Below, piece after piece: positions 7,437 through 16,552 of a stretch of DNA of 45,074 nt (position 1 is its first letter; each line of letters starts with the position of its first letter). This stretch comes from Kofleriaceae bacterium (GTDB lineage Bacteria > Myxococcota_A > Polyangia > Haliangiales > Haliangiaceae). The translations under genes were made by a program, and so were the position numbers. Below the pieces are notes generated by a model. It saw nothing but the letters and a program-made list of their open reading frames with translations. It was not told where the DNA came from and did not search any database. The stretch is from positions 1 through 45,074 of the forward strand of contig JALHPV010000021.1 in NCBI GenBank assembly GCA_022842285.1. Direction: 5' to 3'.

Positions 7437-7661
7437 CTACCTGAGCTTCGCGAGCACGGCCCGCGCCGTCGTCGACAGGCCGTCGGGGTCGAGCGCGGCC
7501 TCGATCGGACGCAACGCCCGTGCGAGCTCGAACGCCCTGGTCCGGCCCGCCGCATCCAGGTCGTGCCACGCGGGATGGTAGGTCAGGGGATCGTGCGCAC
7601 GACTCGGTGGCCGATGCGCCGAGGCCACCGCTTCCACGAGCAGATCTTCGTCGTCGCTCAC
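7437..7661 (-). CDS. Small hypothetical protein coupled to the sigma factor
   Basis: 74 residues, starting at GTG 7661, which overlaps the sigma-factor stop (GTGA). An acidic N-terminus (SDDEDLLVEA) is followed by a His-containing segment (SAHRPP...AHDPLTYHPAWHDL) and a helical C-terminus rich in Ala, Arg and Leu. No membrane segment. Its place as the last gene of the VIT/VWA-sigma operon, in translational coupling with the sigma gene, would suit a sigma-binding regulator, but this is inference; it has no recognisable ZAS or RsgI-type motif. The longer reading from 7706 would overlap the sigma gene by about 50 nt and is not preferred. Confidence 0.65.
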   Translation of the reverse strand: MSDDEDLLVEAVASAHRPPSRAHDPLTYHPAWHDLDAAGRTRAFELARALRPIEAALDPDGLSTTARAVLAKLR

Positions 7662-8230
7662 AGCGCGAGCTCCCGTTCGATCTCGACGCCGCGAAGCTCG
7701 AGGCACTTCGCGAGCAGCTGCCGGGCGCGCGTGAAGTTCTGGAGAAACGTGTTGCGCGTCATGCCGAGGCCCTGGGCGAGCTCGTCGTCATCCGCGCCGC
7801 CGGCACTCGACAACCGGGCATCCAGCGCCGCCCGTGGCTTCGCCGGTAACCCATCACGACAGAACACCAGTGCCTGCCGCAACATCGGATCCGCCGGCAC
7901 GCTCCCACTGCGTTCGGATTCGGCGATCGCCGCGTCAAGATCATCGGCCTCGACGGGCGTCGCCTTCGTGCGCCGCACCTCGCTGATGGCGAGGTTGCGC
8001 GCGATTCGCACCGTCAATCGCAGCAAGCCATTTGGCCTGCCATCCGGCTCGAAGCGCGGAGCCACCTGCCACACGCGCAACAGTGCCTCCTGCAGCACGG
8101 CCTCGACGTCCACGACGCCCGCGAACGAGCGGAGCGTGTCACGCACGGGACGCTCGACGGCCGTCATCCACTGCCCGAAGGCCCGGGTGTTGCCGGCGAC
8201 GATCGCGGTGAGATGGACGTCGAGATCCAT
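7658..8230 (-). CDS. ECF-like RNA polymerase sigma factor
   Basis: 190 residues. Region 2-like sequence spans about 15-95, with 'AVLQEALLRVWQ' corresponding to the core-binding/-10 segment of ECF factors; a region 4-like helix-turn-helix lies near the C-terminus ('DDDELAQGLGMTRNTFLQNFTRARQLL'). ATG 8230 is 2 nt after the stop of the VIT/VWA gene (8233), so co-expression is likely; an alternative start at 8248 would overlap. No zinc-type anti-sigma gene is adjacent; the coupled 74-residue protein is the only candidate partner. Region 2 is divergent, so it is called ECF-like rather than placed in a group. Confidence 0.82.
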   Translation of the reverse strand: MDLDVHLTAIVAGNTRAFGQWMTAVERPVRDTLRSFAGVVDVEAVLQEALLRVWQVAPRFEPDGRPNGLLRLTVRIARNLAISEVRRTKATPVEADDLDAAIAESERSGSVPADPMLRQALVFCRDGLPAKPRAALDARLSSAGGADDDELAQGLGMTRNTFLQNFTRARQLLAKCLELRGVEIERELAL

Positions 8231-8232
8231 GG

Positions 8233-10347
8233 TCAGACCAGCCACCACAGAGCGAGGAGGAGCGCGGCGAGAACCAGCACGGCGAGCACCCAGCGCTCGA
8301 TGTTCACACGCTTCGCCGACGCCCTCGGTGCCTGTCCCGGCGGAGCCACCTGCGATTCCTGCCGCACATACTCCTTCACCGGCATCGGTTCGGAGGCCGA
8401 GCTGCGGACCATCATCGTCTTCATCGGCCCCGGCGCCAGCCCCGCCCGGGTCTTGGTCACCGAGCCGAAGCTGGCGAACGTCGGCTCTTCCTCGAGGGTG
8501 TCGAGCATGCCCGGCATCGAGGAGCGGAGCCCGAAGCTCGCCGCGCTCGTCCCGAATGGCAGCTCCTGCGGCACCACCTCGTGGCGCGCCCTGCCGTCAG
8601 TCGCCACGCGCCGCGACTGGTCGACCGCCACCCACGACGTCATGCGCGTCGAGATCTGGAACTCGACGCCCGTGCTCTCGATCGCCCGATCGCTCTCGAT
8701 CGCAGCCGCGTTCCCACCTGCGGACCACTCCATCTCCAGATCGGCGACATGCTCGCGCGCATACAGCGCTGCGATCGCGGCATTCCCCGTCCCGGGCGCA
8801 CGCGCCGGCACGCTGATGCGTTGCTCCCACGTGTCATGAGCCCGCCGCCCGCGCACGACGAGCTCGCCCCCTGCCGGCGACAGCTCGAGGCCCGCCACGA
8901 TCGGCGAGCCCGCAAACACGTCGGGCACGTGGCGCGGCACGTGCCGCACGAGGGCGCTGCCCTCGATCACGACGTCGGTCAGCGCCGGTGCCGTCGTCCG
9001 GTCCAGCAACCGCTTCGCGACGCGCTCGAGGTCCTCGGTCATGCCGACCAGCACCTCCGCTCCGCGACCCGCGCGCGCGAGGGCCTGAGCGAGCGAGCGA
9101 TTCGGAGCCGCGCCGACACCAACCACGTGCAGCCGGCAGCGACCGGGCAGCCCCTTCAGCAACGTGCGCAGGATCTGCGCCTCGCCACCGACATAGCCGT
9201 CGGAGATCAGCACCACCTGACGTTGCGCATCGGGCCGCAGCATCGACATCGCCGCGCTGACCGCGCTCGCCATCTCGGTGCCGCCCCCCGCCGACAGCTT
9301 GTTGACCCACTTCAAGGCCGCACTGCGCGCCTCCGCCGTCGCCGCCACTGGCTCGGGCTGATAGGGCCGCGGCCGGTTCGAGAACTCGATGATCTCGAAG
9401 CGGTCCGCATCGCCCAGCGACGCCATGAGCAGGTGAATCACCTGCTTCGCCATGTCGAGCGGCAAGCCGCCCATCGAGCCGCTCGTATCGAGGAGGATGA
9501 TCAGATCGCGCGCCACGCTCGTCGCCCGCGCCGCGGGAGCGGGCGGCACGATCGTGAGCAGCCCGAATGCATCCCCTGTCGGGCGGCGGTGCGTCGCGAG
9601 CGACAACCCGACGGACGCACTCGCCACCGGCCACCGCAACACGAGGTCGCGATCGAGCGCCGACTGGTCCCGCAGACCGACGACCACCGCGTCGTCCTTC
9701 GTTGTCTGCACGATGCCATGCGACGCCGAGCTCGCCCCCCGGCCGGCGACGAGGGCATCGCCGATCGCGATCTCGATCCCGACGCGCGCCGCGACGCCCC
9801 CGACCGCCACCTCGACGTGGGTCGCCGTCGCGTCCTCGAGGTTGTCCACGTACCGCGGGCCGATCACCGTTGGAAAGCGCAGCTCCCACTCGCCCTCGGG
9901 CAGCCACGTGAGCCGCACGTCGATCGTCGTACGCGCGATCAGCTCCTCGCCCGGCGGGAGGTTGCCGAGCTGCTGCGTGAAGATGTCGGCCCGCTCCTGA
10001 TCGAGGATCGCGGCTGTCTTGCCCTCGGCGACCGCCCGCTCGAACGTCTCGCGAGCCTTCGCCCGCGGCTCGACCACGCCGGTGATCACGCGGCCCGCCA
10101 GCTCGAAGGCATACGCGCTCACGGCCCCGTTCGCCGGAAGGGGCATCCGGTACGTGACATGGAGCGGCTCCGCATGGCGATTCGCGAAGCGCTGCTCGAG
10201 TACGAGGCGCGCGAGACCTCCCCGCGCCTCCCCGCGCAGCGTCGCGCCGAGCAGGGGCAGCGAGCGGCCGTCGCTCGTGACGACCTCCGCGCCGTGGTTC
10301 GAAGAAGCAGTCACGCCAGAGAGAGCCGAGAGTAGCGGGAGGGTCAT
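8233..10347 (-). CDS. VIT and VWA domain protein with C-terminal membrane anchor
   Basis: 704 residues. A VIT (inter-alpha-trypsin) domain spans about 25-170 and a von Willebrand A domain about 280-450 with the metal-binding MIDAS motif DTSGSMGG starting at Asp287. The C-terminus ends in a hydrophobic helix (about 685-703) with a short tail, so it is probably held in the membrane by its C-terminus. ATG 10347 has AAAGGA upstream and is preferred over 10398. Proteins of this layout bind protein ligands through the metal site. It is first in an operon with an ECF-like sigma factor and a 74-residue protein, which suggests membrane sensing linked to transcription; that link is inferred from gene order. 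No obvious N-terminal signal peptide is seen, which is odd for a surface protein. Confidence 0.85.
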   Translation of the reverse strand: MTLPLLSALSGVTASSNHGAEVVTSDGRSLPLLGATLRGEARGGLARLVLEQRFANRHAEPLHVTYRMPLPANGAVSAYAFELAGRVITGVVEPRAKARETFERAVAEGKTAAILDQERADIFTQQLGNLPPGEELIARTTIDVRLTWLPEGEWELRFPTVIGPRYVDNLEDATATHVEVAVGGVAARVGIEIAIGDALVAGRGASSASHGIVQTTKDDAVVVGLRDQSALDRDLVLRWPVASASVGLSLATHRRPTGDAFGLLTIVPPAPAARATSVARDLIILLDTSGSMGGLPLDMAKQVIHLLMASLGDADRFEIIEFSNRPRPYQPEPVAATAEARSAALKWVNKLSAGGGTEMASAVSAAMSMLRPDAQRQVVLISDGYVGGEAQILRTLLKGLPGRCRLHVVGVGAAPNRSLAQALARAGRGAEVLVGMTEDLERVAKRLLDRTTAPALTDVVIEGSALVRHVPRHVPDVFAGSPIVAGLELSPAGGELVVRGRRAHDTWEQRISVPARAPGTGNAAIAALYAREHVADLEMEWSAGGNAAAIESDRAIESTGVEFQISTRMTSWVAVDQSRRVATDGRARHEVVPQELPFGTSAASFGLRSSMPGMLDTLEEEPTFASFGSVTKTRAGLAPGPMKTMMVRSSASEPMPVKEYVRQESQVAPPGQAPRASAKRVNIERWVLAVLVLAALLLALWWLV

Positions 10348-10405
10348 GGTCGATGTCCTTTCAACCGACCAACGCGATGACTGGCGATCTGGTGACAAAG
10401 ATTTT

Positions 10406-10430
10406 TCTATCCTTATTTCGCTGAGATAGA
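10406..10430. promoter_or_regulatory. AT-rich inverted repeat in the divergent promoter region
   Basis: TCTATC-N13-GATAGA in the 93-bp gap between the divergent VIT/VWA and lipoprotein genes. The right arm overlaps the -10-like TAGACT (10427-10432), which ends 8 nt before ATG 10441. It may be an operator; no -35 was recognised. Confidence 0.35.
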
Positions 10431-10440
10431 CTCGTCCGCC

Positions 10441-10776
10441 ATGACCAAGCTGCTACTCGCTGCCGCGCTCGCCCTGTCCCTCGTCGCCTGCAAGGGCGGC
10501 GGCGACGACGAGCAGAAGAAGAAGTTCGTCGACATCTGCGCCAGGAGCATGAAGTCGATGGGCGAAAGTCCCGAGGACCTCCAGACGGCGATGAGCAACG
10601 TGATGCTCTCGTGCAGCAAGGCCTGCGACATGGGTGACAAGCCGTCCTGCGCGAACATCGACGACTTCATGAAGACGACCTGTGGGGCCGTGGCCTCGAT
10701 CTGCGAGGGCATGTGCTCGGACGAGACGAAGAGCCCGTCGCTGAAGAAGGCGTCCTGCGATAACAAGCCCAAGTGA
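10441..10776 (+). CDS. Eight-cysteine small lipoprotein, copy 1
   Basis: 111 residues. A lipoprotein signal ends at the lipobox LVAC, followed by a short Gly/Asp linker. The mature part has eight cysteines in the order ICA, LSC, KAC, PSC, TTC, SIC, GMC and ASC, so a small disulfide-bonded domain is likely. The next gene is a tandem paralogue with all eight cysteines conserved. Function is unknown. A TAGACT hexamer 8 nt before the ATG, without Shine-Dalgarno, suggests a leaderless transcript. The overlap with the following gene is GTGA. Confidence 0.8.
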   Translation: MTKLLLAAALALSLVACKGGGDDEQKKKFVDICARSMKSMGESPEDLQTAMSNVMLSCSKACDMGDKPSCANIDDFMKTTCGAVASICEGMCSDETKSPSLKKASCDNKPK

Positions 10777-11168
10777 TCGGCCGCGTCGCCGTCGTCGCCG
10801 CGCTGGTCGCGTGTGGGGGAGGAAGTAGCAGCGCCCCCGCATCGACCGAGCCCTCGGCGACGTCGGCACCAGCGCCCGATGCGCGATTGGACGACACCGA
10901 GGTGCGAGATCAGCTCGTCGACCTCTGCGCGCGGTCGATGAAGGTCCTGAGCGAGGCTCCGGAGGACCTCCAGACCGCGATGGCCAACGTCATGCTGTCC
11001 TGCAGCCAGGCGTGCGACCTCGACTCGCGCCCGTCGTGCGATCACCTCGAGGAGTTCATGCAGATCACGTGTGGTGCCGTCGTCAGCATCTGCGACGGCA
11101 TGTGCTCGGACGAGACGAAGAGCCCGAGCCTGAACCGGGCGGCCTGCGCGCACGACTCGACGCCCTGA
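10773..11168 (+). CDS. Eight-cysteine small lipoprotein, copy 2
   Basis: 131 residues from GTG 10773, overlapping the stop of copy 1. It has a hydrophobic signal ending in LVAC, then a Ser/Ala/Pro/Thr linker longer than in copy 1. From 'CARSMK' to 'SICDGMCSDETKSPSLN' it aligns with copy 1 without large gaps, with all eight Cys kept and blocks such as EDLQTAM and MCSDETKSPSL identical. This is a clear tandem duplication. The pair may form a secreted complex or have diverged in target; nothing in the sequence tells which. The gene ends 24 nt before a convergent gene. Confidence 0.8.
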   Translation: MIGRVAVVAALVACGGGSSSAPASTEPSATSAPAPDARLDDTEVRDQLVDLCARSMKVLSEAPEDLQTAMANVMLSCSQACDLDSRPSCDHLEEFMQITCGAVVSICDGMCSDETKSPSLNRAACAHDSTP

Positions 11169-11192
11169 TCGTCGCGCCGCACCCGGGGACGG

Positions 11193-11687
11193 TCACGCCA
11201 GCGGCGGCGGCTCCACGGTCCACGTGTCGCGCCTGGCGAGCCACCACCTCGTCAGCGCGTCGTCGTCGAGGTCGAGCGTGTTCGCGAACTGCAGGAGAAT
11301 GGTCTCGTCGCGATCGCCCCACCCCGGGCGGTCGCGCACCAGGTGATGCAGGTTGACGATCGCGTACCAGGCGAGGGTGGCCTCGCCGAAATCGATATCG
11401 TCCGACTGGAGCGCTGATAGCGGCTCGGCGTAGGCCCGGTCGGTCGCCATCATCTCGACGAGCTGGCCCGACAGCAGGGCATCGACTTCCCGCAGCGCGC
11501 GACGCGGCAACGCGAGGTCGACGACCTGGTGCGTGCCCACGACCGACTCGTAGTACGAGATGGGCCCCTGCGCCGCTGCGTAGCGCTCCCACACCGGCAG
11601 TAGCTCGTGTCCCATCGCGCAGAGCAGCTCCATGCGCCGCTGCCGGGGTAGCGCGCGCAGCTCGGCGAGAAGCTCGGCCCGGGTCAC
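11193..11687 (-). CDS. Hypothetical protein coupled to bioB
   Basis: 164 residues, predicted soluble and mostly helical, with one conserved-looking stretch '[24 protein letters not shown]'. No signal peptide, Cys cluster or catalytic motif is recognisable; a distant resemblance to DUF416-like proteins was considered but not supported. GTG 11687 overlaps the bioB stop (GTGA), so it is translated after bioB from the same message. A role in biotin metabolism is possible by position only. Confidence 0.65.
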   Translation of the reverse strand: MTRAELLAELRALPRQRRMELLCAMGHELLPVWERYAAAQGPISYYESVVGTHQVVDLALPRRALREVDALLSGQLVEMMATDRAYAEPLSALQSDDIDFGEATLAWYAIVNLHHLVRDRPGWGDRDETILLQFANTLDLDDDALTRWWLARRDTWTVEPPPLA

Positions 11688-12763
11688 CCGCGAACTTGCG
11701 GCAGCGAGGGCTTCCGCAGCGTCGGTGCGGGGCGCGGGGCAAACTCGATCATCTTCTCCGGCTCCGCCGGCACACCCTCACCCGATGCGAGCTCGAGCTC
11801 GAAGCCGGCGTCGCGGATCATCTGGTGATCGGCGTGCGGCGTGGCGCCCCCCGTCGTCAGATAGCCCTGCGTGAAGATCGAGTTCGCCGGATACAGCGCG
11901 AAGGCCTGCAGCGCCCGCAGCGTGATCTCGCGGCCACCGGCCACGCGCAGATCCGTGCGCGGGTGCACGAGGCGGAACATGCAGAGCGCGCGCAGGGCGA
12001 AGCCCGGCTGCACCAGCGGGTAGCCGGCGAGCGGCGTGCCTTCTCGCGCGTCGAGGAAGTTCACGGGGATGCTGTCGACATCGAGCTCGCGCAGCGAGAA
12101 CGCGAGATCGAGCAGATCGTCCTCGCTCTCGCCGAGGCCGACGATGCCACCGGCACACGTGTCCATGCCGGCGCGCTGCGCGGTGCGGATCGTCTCGACG
12201 CGATCCTTCCACGAGTGCGTGGAGACGATCTGATCGTAGTGGCGCTCGCTCGTCTCGAGGTTGTGGTTGAACCGATCGACACCCGACGCGACCAGCCGCT
12301 CCGCCTTCGCATCGGTGAGCAAGCCCAGCGATGCACACAGCTCGATGTCGAGCTCTGCCTTGATCCGCGTGGCCGCCTCGCAGATGGTGTCGAGGTCGCG
12401 CTGCGACGGCCCCCGGGTGGCCGTGACCATGCAGTAGCGCTTCGCCCGTGCGGCCGCGGCCCGTCGCGCGCCGGCGACGAGCTCGTCGACCGTCTTCATC
12501 GGCGCTTCACCGCTCGGCGAGCTGCCGGCGTTATGCTTCGACGACTGCGAGCAGAAGCCACAGTCCTCCGGACAGGCCCCGATCTTCGCGTTCTCGAGCA
12601 CGTGCAACGAGACGCGACGGCCCCAGTGCGCGCGGCGCACACGGAAGGCGGCATCGAGGAGCGTCAGCAGCTCGTCCTCGGGGGCATGCAGGATGCGACG
12701 TGCATCCTCGCGGCTGATGGTGCCGCCGGCGAGCGCGACGTCGGCAAGCGCGGACCAGGTCAT
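11684..12763 (-). CDS. bioB: Biotin synthase
   Basis: 359 residues. A radical-SAM enzyme that inserts sulfur into dethiobiotin, the last step of biotin synthesis. The CxxxCxxC motif that binds the [4Fe-4S] cluster is at Cys64, Cys68 and Cys71 ([13 protein letters not shown]). Family blocks such as 'YNHNLET'-like '[14 protein letters not shown]', 'GGIVGLGE' and 'PVNFL' are present, so the enzyme should be active. No other bio genes are adjacent. ATG 12763 is preceded at 6 nt by TATAAG and lacks a clear Shine-Dalgarno. The downstream hypothetical gene is translationally coupled. Confidence 0.96.
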   Translation of the reverse strand: MTWSALADVALAGGTISREDARRILHAPEDELLTLLDAAFRVRRAHWGRRVSLHVLENAKIGACPEDCGFCSQSSKHNAGSSPSGEAPMKTVDELVAGARRAAAARAKRYCMVTATRGPSQRDLDTICEAATRIKAELDIELCASLGLLTDAKAERLVASGVDRFNHNLETSERHYDQIVSTHSWKDRVETIRTAQRAGMDTCAGGIVGLGESEDDLLDLAFSLRELDVDSIPVNFLDAREGTPLAGYPLVQPGFALRALCMFRLVHPRTDLRVAGGREITLRALQAFALYPANSIFTQGYLTTGGATPHADHQMIRDAGFELELASGEGVPAEPEKMIEFAPRPAPTLRKPSLPQVRG

Positions 12764-12769
12764 GGCCGG

Positions 12770-12775
12770 CTTATA
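12770..12775 (-). promoter_or_regulatory. -10-like TATAAG, 6 nt before bioB
   Basis: On the minus strand TATAAG ends 6 nt before the bioB ATG. The overlapping AGTTAACT palindrome (12781-12788) just upstream could be an operator; no BirA-type box was recognised. Confidence 0.35.
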
Positions 12776-12782
12776 ACGCGAG

Positions 12783-13184
12783 TTAACTCTCGGGCGGCGC
12801 CTGGACCAGCGCGGAAACGCGGAAGGTCTTCACGATCTCGTCGGACACCGCCGTGAGGAGGCCACGCAGCTGCAGCTCGCCTTCGGATGCCTCCGGTAGG
12901 TCCATCGGCACCTCGACCACGATGGCCGCCCCCGGCGGCAGGTCGCGCGAGAGCGGCAGCTCCCCCTCCGCGATCGTCTTACCGGCGGATGACGCGAACG
13001 AGTACTGGAGCTTCGTGAGTCGCATCGGGCGGGAAGCCGGGTTCGTGACCTGCACCACCACGACGTCCTGCGCGTTCTGGACGCCCAGGACGGTCAGCTC
13101 GGGCGTACGCCCCGTGTGGCAGCCGGCCGCACCTGCGGCGGCAGATGCCAGCACCGTGGCCAGTAGGAACTTCCGACACCACAT
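12783..13184 (-). CDS. LEA14/WHy-like lipoprotein
   Basis: 133 residues from ATG 13184; a start further upstream (13253) would precede the signal sequence and is not preferred. An N-terminal signal ends at a Cys in GAAGCHT (lipobox). The mature domain resembles the LEA14/WHy domain: '[20 protein letters not shown]' followed by 'LTKLQYSF' and '[12 protein letters not shown]', a beta-sandwich seen in desiccation-related plant proteins and many bacterial lipoproteins. It lies 19 nt upstream of bioB on the same strand; functional linkage to bioB is not evident. Confidence 0.72.
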   Translation of the reverse strand: MWCRKFLLATVLASAAAGAAGCHTGRTPELTVLGVQNAQDVVVVQVTNPASRPMRLTKLQYSFASSAGKTIAEGELPLSRDLPPGAAIVVEVPMDLPEASEGELQLRGLLTAVSDEIVKTFRVSALVQAPPES

Positions 13185-13303
13185 CGCGACGAGGAAGCCA
13201 TTCTGCTGCTTCCATGCCAGGCGGCAACTTTCCGCAACTCGTTGCAACCCCATCCCGGAGGGGCCCGGATCCGCGTTCCCCGTTCACGCCGTCCGGACGT
13301 TGT

Positions 13304-13319
13304 TGTCGTGGTTACGACA
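13304..13319. promoter_or_regulatory. Inverted repeat upstream of the FKBP gene
   Basis: TGTCGT-GGTT-ACGACA, perfect 6-bp arms, in the divergent gap between the LEA14-like and FKBP genes and just before the -10-like TAGGAT at 13324. A regulator site is plausible. Confidence 0.35.
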
Positions 13320-13323
13320 CGTG

Positions 13324-13329
13324 TAGGAT
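13324..13329 (+). promoter_or_regulatory. -10-like TAGGAT, 6 nt before the FKBP start
   Basis: TAGGAT ends 6 nt before GTG 13336; no Shine-Dalgarno sequence lies between. A weak TTGTCG at 13303 is 15 bp upstream. Confidence 0.35.
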
Positions 13330-13335
13330 TTTTCC

Positions 13336-13824
13336 GTGGCCGAGCCCAAAGTTGCAAAGGGTCTGAAGGTGACTCTGAAAGTGGACCTCTCCGTCGTGGG
13401 AGGTGCGCAGCTCGAGAAGAGCACCGTCGAGTTCGTGCAGGGCGGAGGCACGATGCCGTCGTTCGTCGAGAAGGTCATCGACGGGCTCTCGAAGGGCGAC
13501 AAGCGCGAGGGGGTCTTCAAGGCCGCCGACGCGTTCGGGCACCCGTCGCAGCAGCCGGTGAAGACGGTGAAGCGCAGCGAGTTCCCGAAGGACGCCAAGC
13601 TCGAGAAGGGCGAACGGTTCGCGGGCCAGGATCCGGCGACGAAGATGAACATCGTCCTCCAGATCGAGAAGGTGAGCGCGGACACGGTCGACATCCGCTA
13701 CATGCACCCGCTCGCCGAGAAGGACATCAAGTACTCCGTCGAGGTCATTCAGGTCCGCGATCCGCGCCCGCCGCCGATGCCCGCCAGCGCGATCCTCGAT
13801 CTCGAAGAGATGAAGGAAGAGTGA
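13336..13824 (+). CDS. SlyD-like FKBP-type peptidyl-prolyl isomerase
   Basis: 162 residues. FKBP-family enzyme that speeds cis-trans isomerisation of peptidyl-proline bonds and often acts as a folding helper. The SlyD layout is visible: 'EGVFKAADAFG' (the EDAYG segment), 'VKTVKRSEFP', then an inserted flap and 'VDIRYMHPLAEKDIKYSVEVIQVR', matching the VDxNHPLAGKxLxF signature with changes. The C-terminal metal-binding His/Cys tail of E. coli SlyD is absent. The GTG start at 13336 has a -10-like hexamer 6 nt before it. Its TGA shares one base with the ATG of the next gene (TGATG), so the two are coupled. Confidence 0.83.
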   Translation: MAEPKVAKGLKVTLKVDLSVVGGAQLEKSTVEFVQGGGTMPSFVEKVIDGLSKGDKREGVFKAADAFGHPSQQPVKTVKRSEFPKDAKLEKGERFAGQDPATKMNIVLQIEKVSADTVDIRYMHPLAEKDIKYSVEVIQVRDPRPPPMPASAILDLEEMKEE

Positions 13825-14597
13825 TGCAGCCGCGCCGGCTCTACGCTCATCGCGGGGCGTCGGCGGAGCGGCCCGAGAACACGATGATCTCGTTCGAGCG
13901 TGCCGCCGAGATCGGCGTCGAGGCGCTCGAGCTCGATGTCCACCTGACGCGCGACAACGTGCTGATCGTCACGCACGATGGCACGGCCCAGCGGATGTGT
14001 GGCGTCCCCGCGCCCTGGAGTGCGCTCGACCTCGTCGAGGCCCAGAAGCTCGACGCCGGCTGGGGCTTCGTGGCCACCGACGGCACACGTCCGTTCGCTG
14101 GCCAGGGTGTGACCGTCCCGACGATGGAGGCGGTCCTCGACCGCTTCCCGGATCACGTGATCAACGTCGACATCAAGGGCGACGCCCGGTCGGCCGACGC
14201 CCTCCTCGCCCTCATCGAGCAGAAGCAAGCGGCCGACCGCGTCACCATCGCGAGCTTCGCCCTGACGAACCTCGTCTCCATTCGTCGGCGTGGATACCGG
14301 GGCGAGACCGGCCTGGCCAGCCCCGAGGTGGCCTCCCTCCTCGCGCTCCCCGCCGCCGCCTGGCGGCTTCTGCCGTTCACCGGCAATGCGGTTCAGGTGC
14401 CCACGCATCAGGGGCCGATCCGCCTCGATCGAGCGCCGTTTATCGCCAAGTGCCACAGCCTTGGCCTTCGCGTGGACTTCTGGACCATCGACGATCCCGC
14501 GGAAGCGGCTCGTCTCCTGGCTTTGGGCGCCGACGGCATCATGACCAATGATCCAGCGGCCCTGAACGCACTGTTCCAGGCCCCCCCGGCGGCCTGA
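13824..14597 (+). CDS. Glycerophosphodiester phosphodiesterase
   Basis: 257 residues from ATG 13824, overlapping the FKBP stop by one base. Hydrolyses glycerophosphodiesters to glycerol 3-phosphate and an alcohol. The GDPD signature is intact: His9-Arg10-Gly (AHRGAS), Glu19-Asn20 (PENT), Glu36 and Asp38 (ELDVHLTRD), His51-Asp52 (THDG); the C-terminal 'VDFWTIDDPAEAARLLALGADGIMTNDP' is typical. No signal peptide, so cytoplasmic. The longer reading starting at 13242 lies in the FKBP gene in another frame and is rejected. Inositol-phosphate synthase follows, so phospholipid headgroup metabolism may be a shared theme. Confidence 0.92.
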   Translation: MQPRRLYAHRGASAERPENTMISFERAAEIGVEALELDVHLTRDNVLIVTHDGTAQRMCGVPAPWSALDLVEAQKLDAGWGFVATDGTRPFAGQGVTVPTMEAVLDRFPDHVINVDIKGDARSADALLALIEQKQAADRVTIASFALTNLVSIRRRGYRGETGLASPEVASLLALPAAAWRLLPFTGNAVQVPTHQGPIRLDRAPFIAKCHSLGLRVDFWTIDDPAEAARLLALGADGIMTNDPAALNALFQAPPAA

Positions 14598-14685
14598 CCC
14601 CGTCGACAATCCGACACCTGGGACCGGCTTCATGCCGCTGTCTACCCCTTGTAGGAAGTCCGGGCGTGGGGCAAAACCCCGGACC

Positions 14686-16005
<1,320 letters not shown>

Positions 16006-16020
16006 GCGGAAGGTGATGCC

Positions 16021-16083
16021 CGGGCGTGGCGCCATGCGCTGCGCCCGTCCTTACCGGCTAGGAGTCCCTTGAGGGACGACTAG
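16021..16083. terminator. Two hairpins between convergent genes (possible bidirectional terminator)
   Basis: First hairpin: CGGGCG (16021-16026) with CGCCCG (16042-16047). Second: CTAGGAGTCCCT-TG-AGGGACGACTAG style, 12-bp arms with two mismatches at 16058-16083, core GTCCCTTGAGGGAC at 16064-16077. The second covers the stop codon of the minus-strand zinc-ribbon gene. No U-run follows, so an intrinsic terminator is only suggested. The GTCCC/GGGAC core recalls the palindrome near the HNH gene, but the centre and flanks differ. Confidence 0.45.
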
Positions 16084-16523
16084 CGATACGGAGACTCGGT
16101 GTCGTCGTAGTCGATGAGCTGGGTCATGAGGTCGGGGTGGATGGGGATGTTGCGGACGTCGAGGCAGTGCCACTCGACGGCGCCGCAGTTCCAGCACGCG
16201 TAGACCTCGAGCATGCCGAAGCCCTTCCGGGCATCGAGCTCCTTCACGTGGTTCAGGACCCACCCATGGTGGGCCTCGGCGGCGTGGGTCAGGAACATCG
16301 GGTTCGTGTGCTGCGCATTCATCTCGCCCCCGGTCGCCGACGTGTGCTCGCGCGGGATGCAGCGAACGAACTTGCGGCCGCTACACCGGGCGCATGGGTT
16401 CGGCGGGCGCGACGCAGGTGGCATCGGGATGACGCCGACCCTCGTGCCGCAGCCCTCACACATGGAGAGGCCTTCACGGCCGTGCTCGTAGAAATAGCCC
16501 TTGCAGTAAGCGCACGTCGCCAT
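16080..16523 (-). CDS. Zinc-ribbon hypothetical protein
   Basis: 147 residues, cysteine-rich. CxxC pairs occur in order at the N-terminus (CAYCKGY), then MCEGCG, PCARCSGRKFVRC, and late YACWNCGAVEW, so two or more treble-clef or ribbon zinc sites are likely. Two His pairs (AHH, and H near HPDL) could add ligands. No catalytic motif; cytoplasmic. ATG 16523 gives a protein starting directly before the first CxxC; the longer frame to 17183 overlaps the outer-membrane gene and is rejected. It follows that gene by 29 bp and may be co-transcribed. Confidence 0.72.
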   Translation of the reverse strand: MATCAYCKGYFYEHGREGLSMCEGCGTRVGVIPMPPASRPPNPCARCSGRKFVRCIPREHTSATGGEMNAQHTNPMFLTHAAEAHHGWVLNHVKELDARKGFGMLEVYACWNCGAVEWHCLDVRNIPIHPDLMTQLIDYDDTESPYR

Positions 16524-16552
16524 CCGACGAGCGTGCCACAGGGGCCAGCTTC

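Noticed and set aside
6463-7569. A 368-codon minus-strand open frame across the palindrome array with repeated peptides
   Set aside because: The repeated peptides are just the translated palindromes, similar frames are open on both strands, and it overlaps the HNH gene and the small sigma-linked gene.
8581-10335. A 584-codon plus-strand frame opposite the VIT/VWA gene
   Set aside because: It is the antisense shadow of a clear VIT/VWA protein; composition is Arg/Ala/His-rich without domains.
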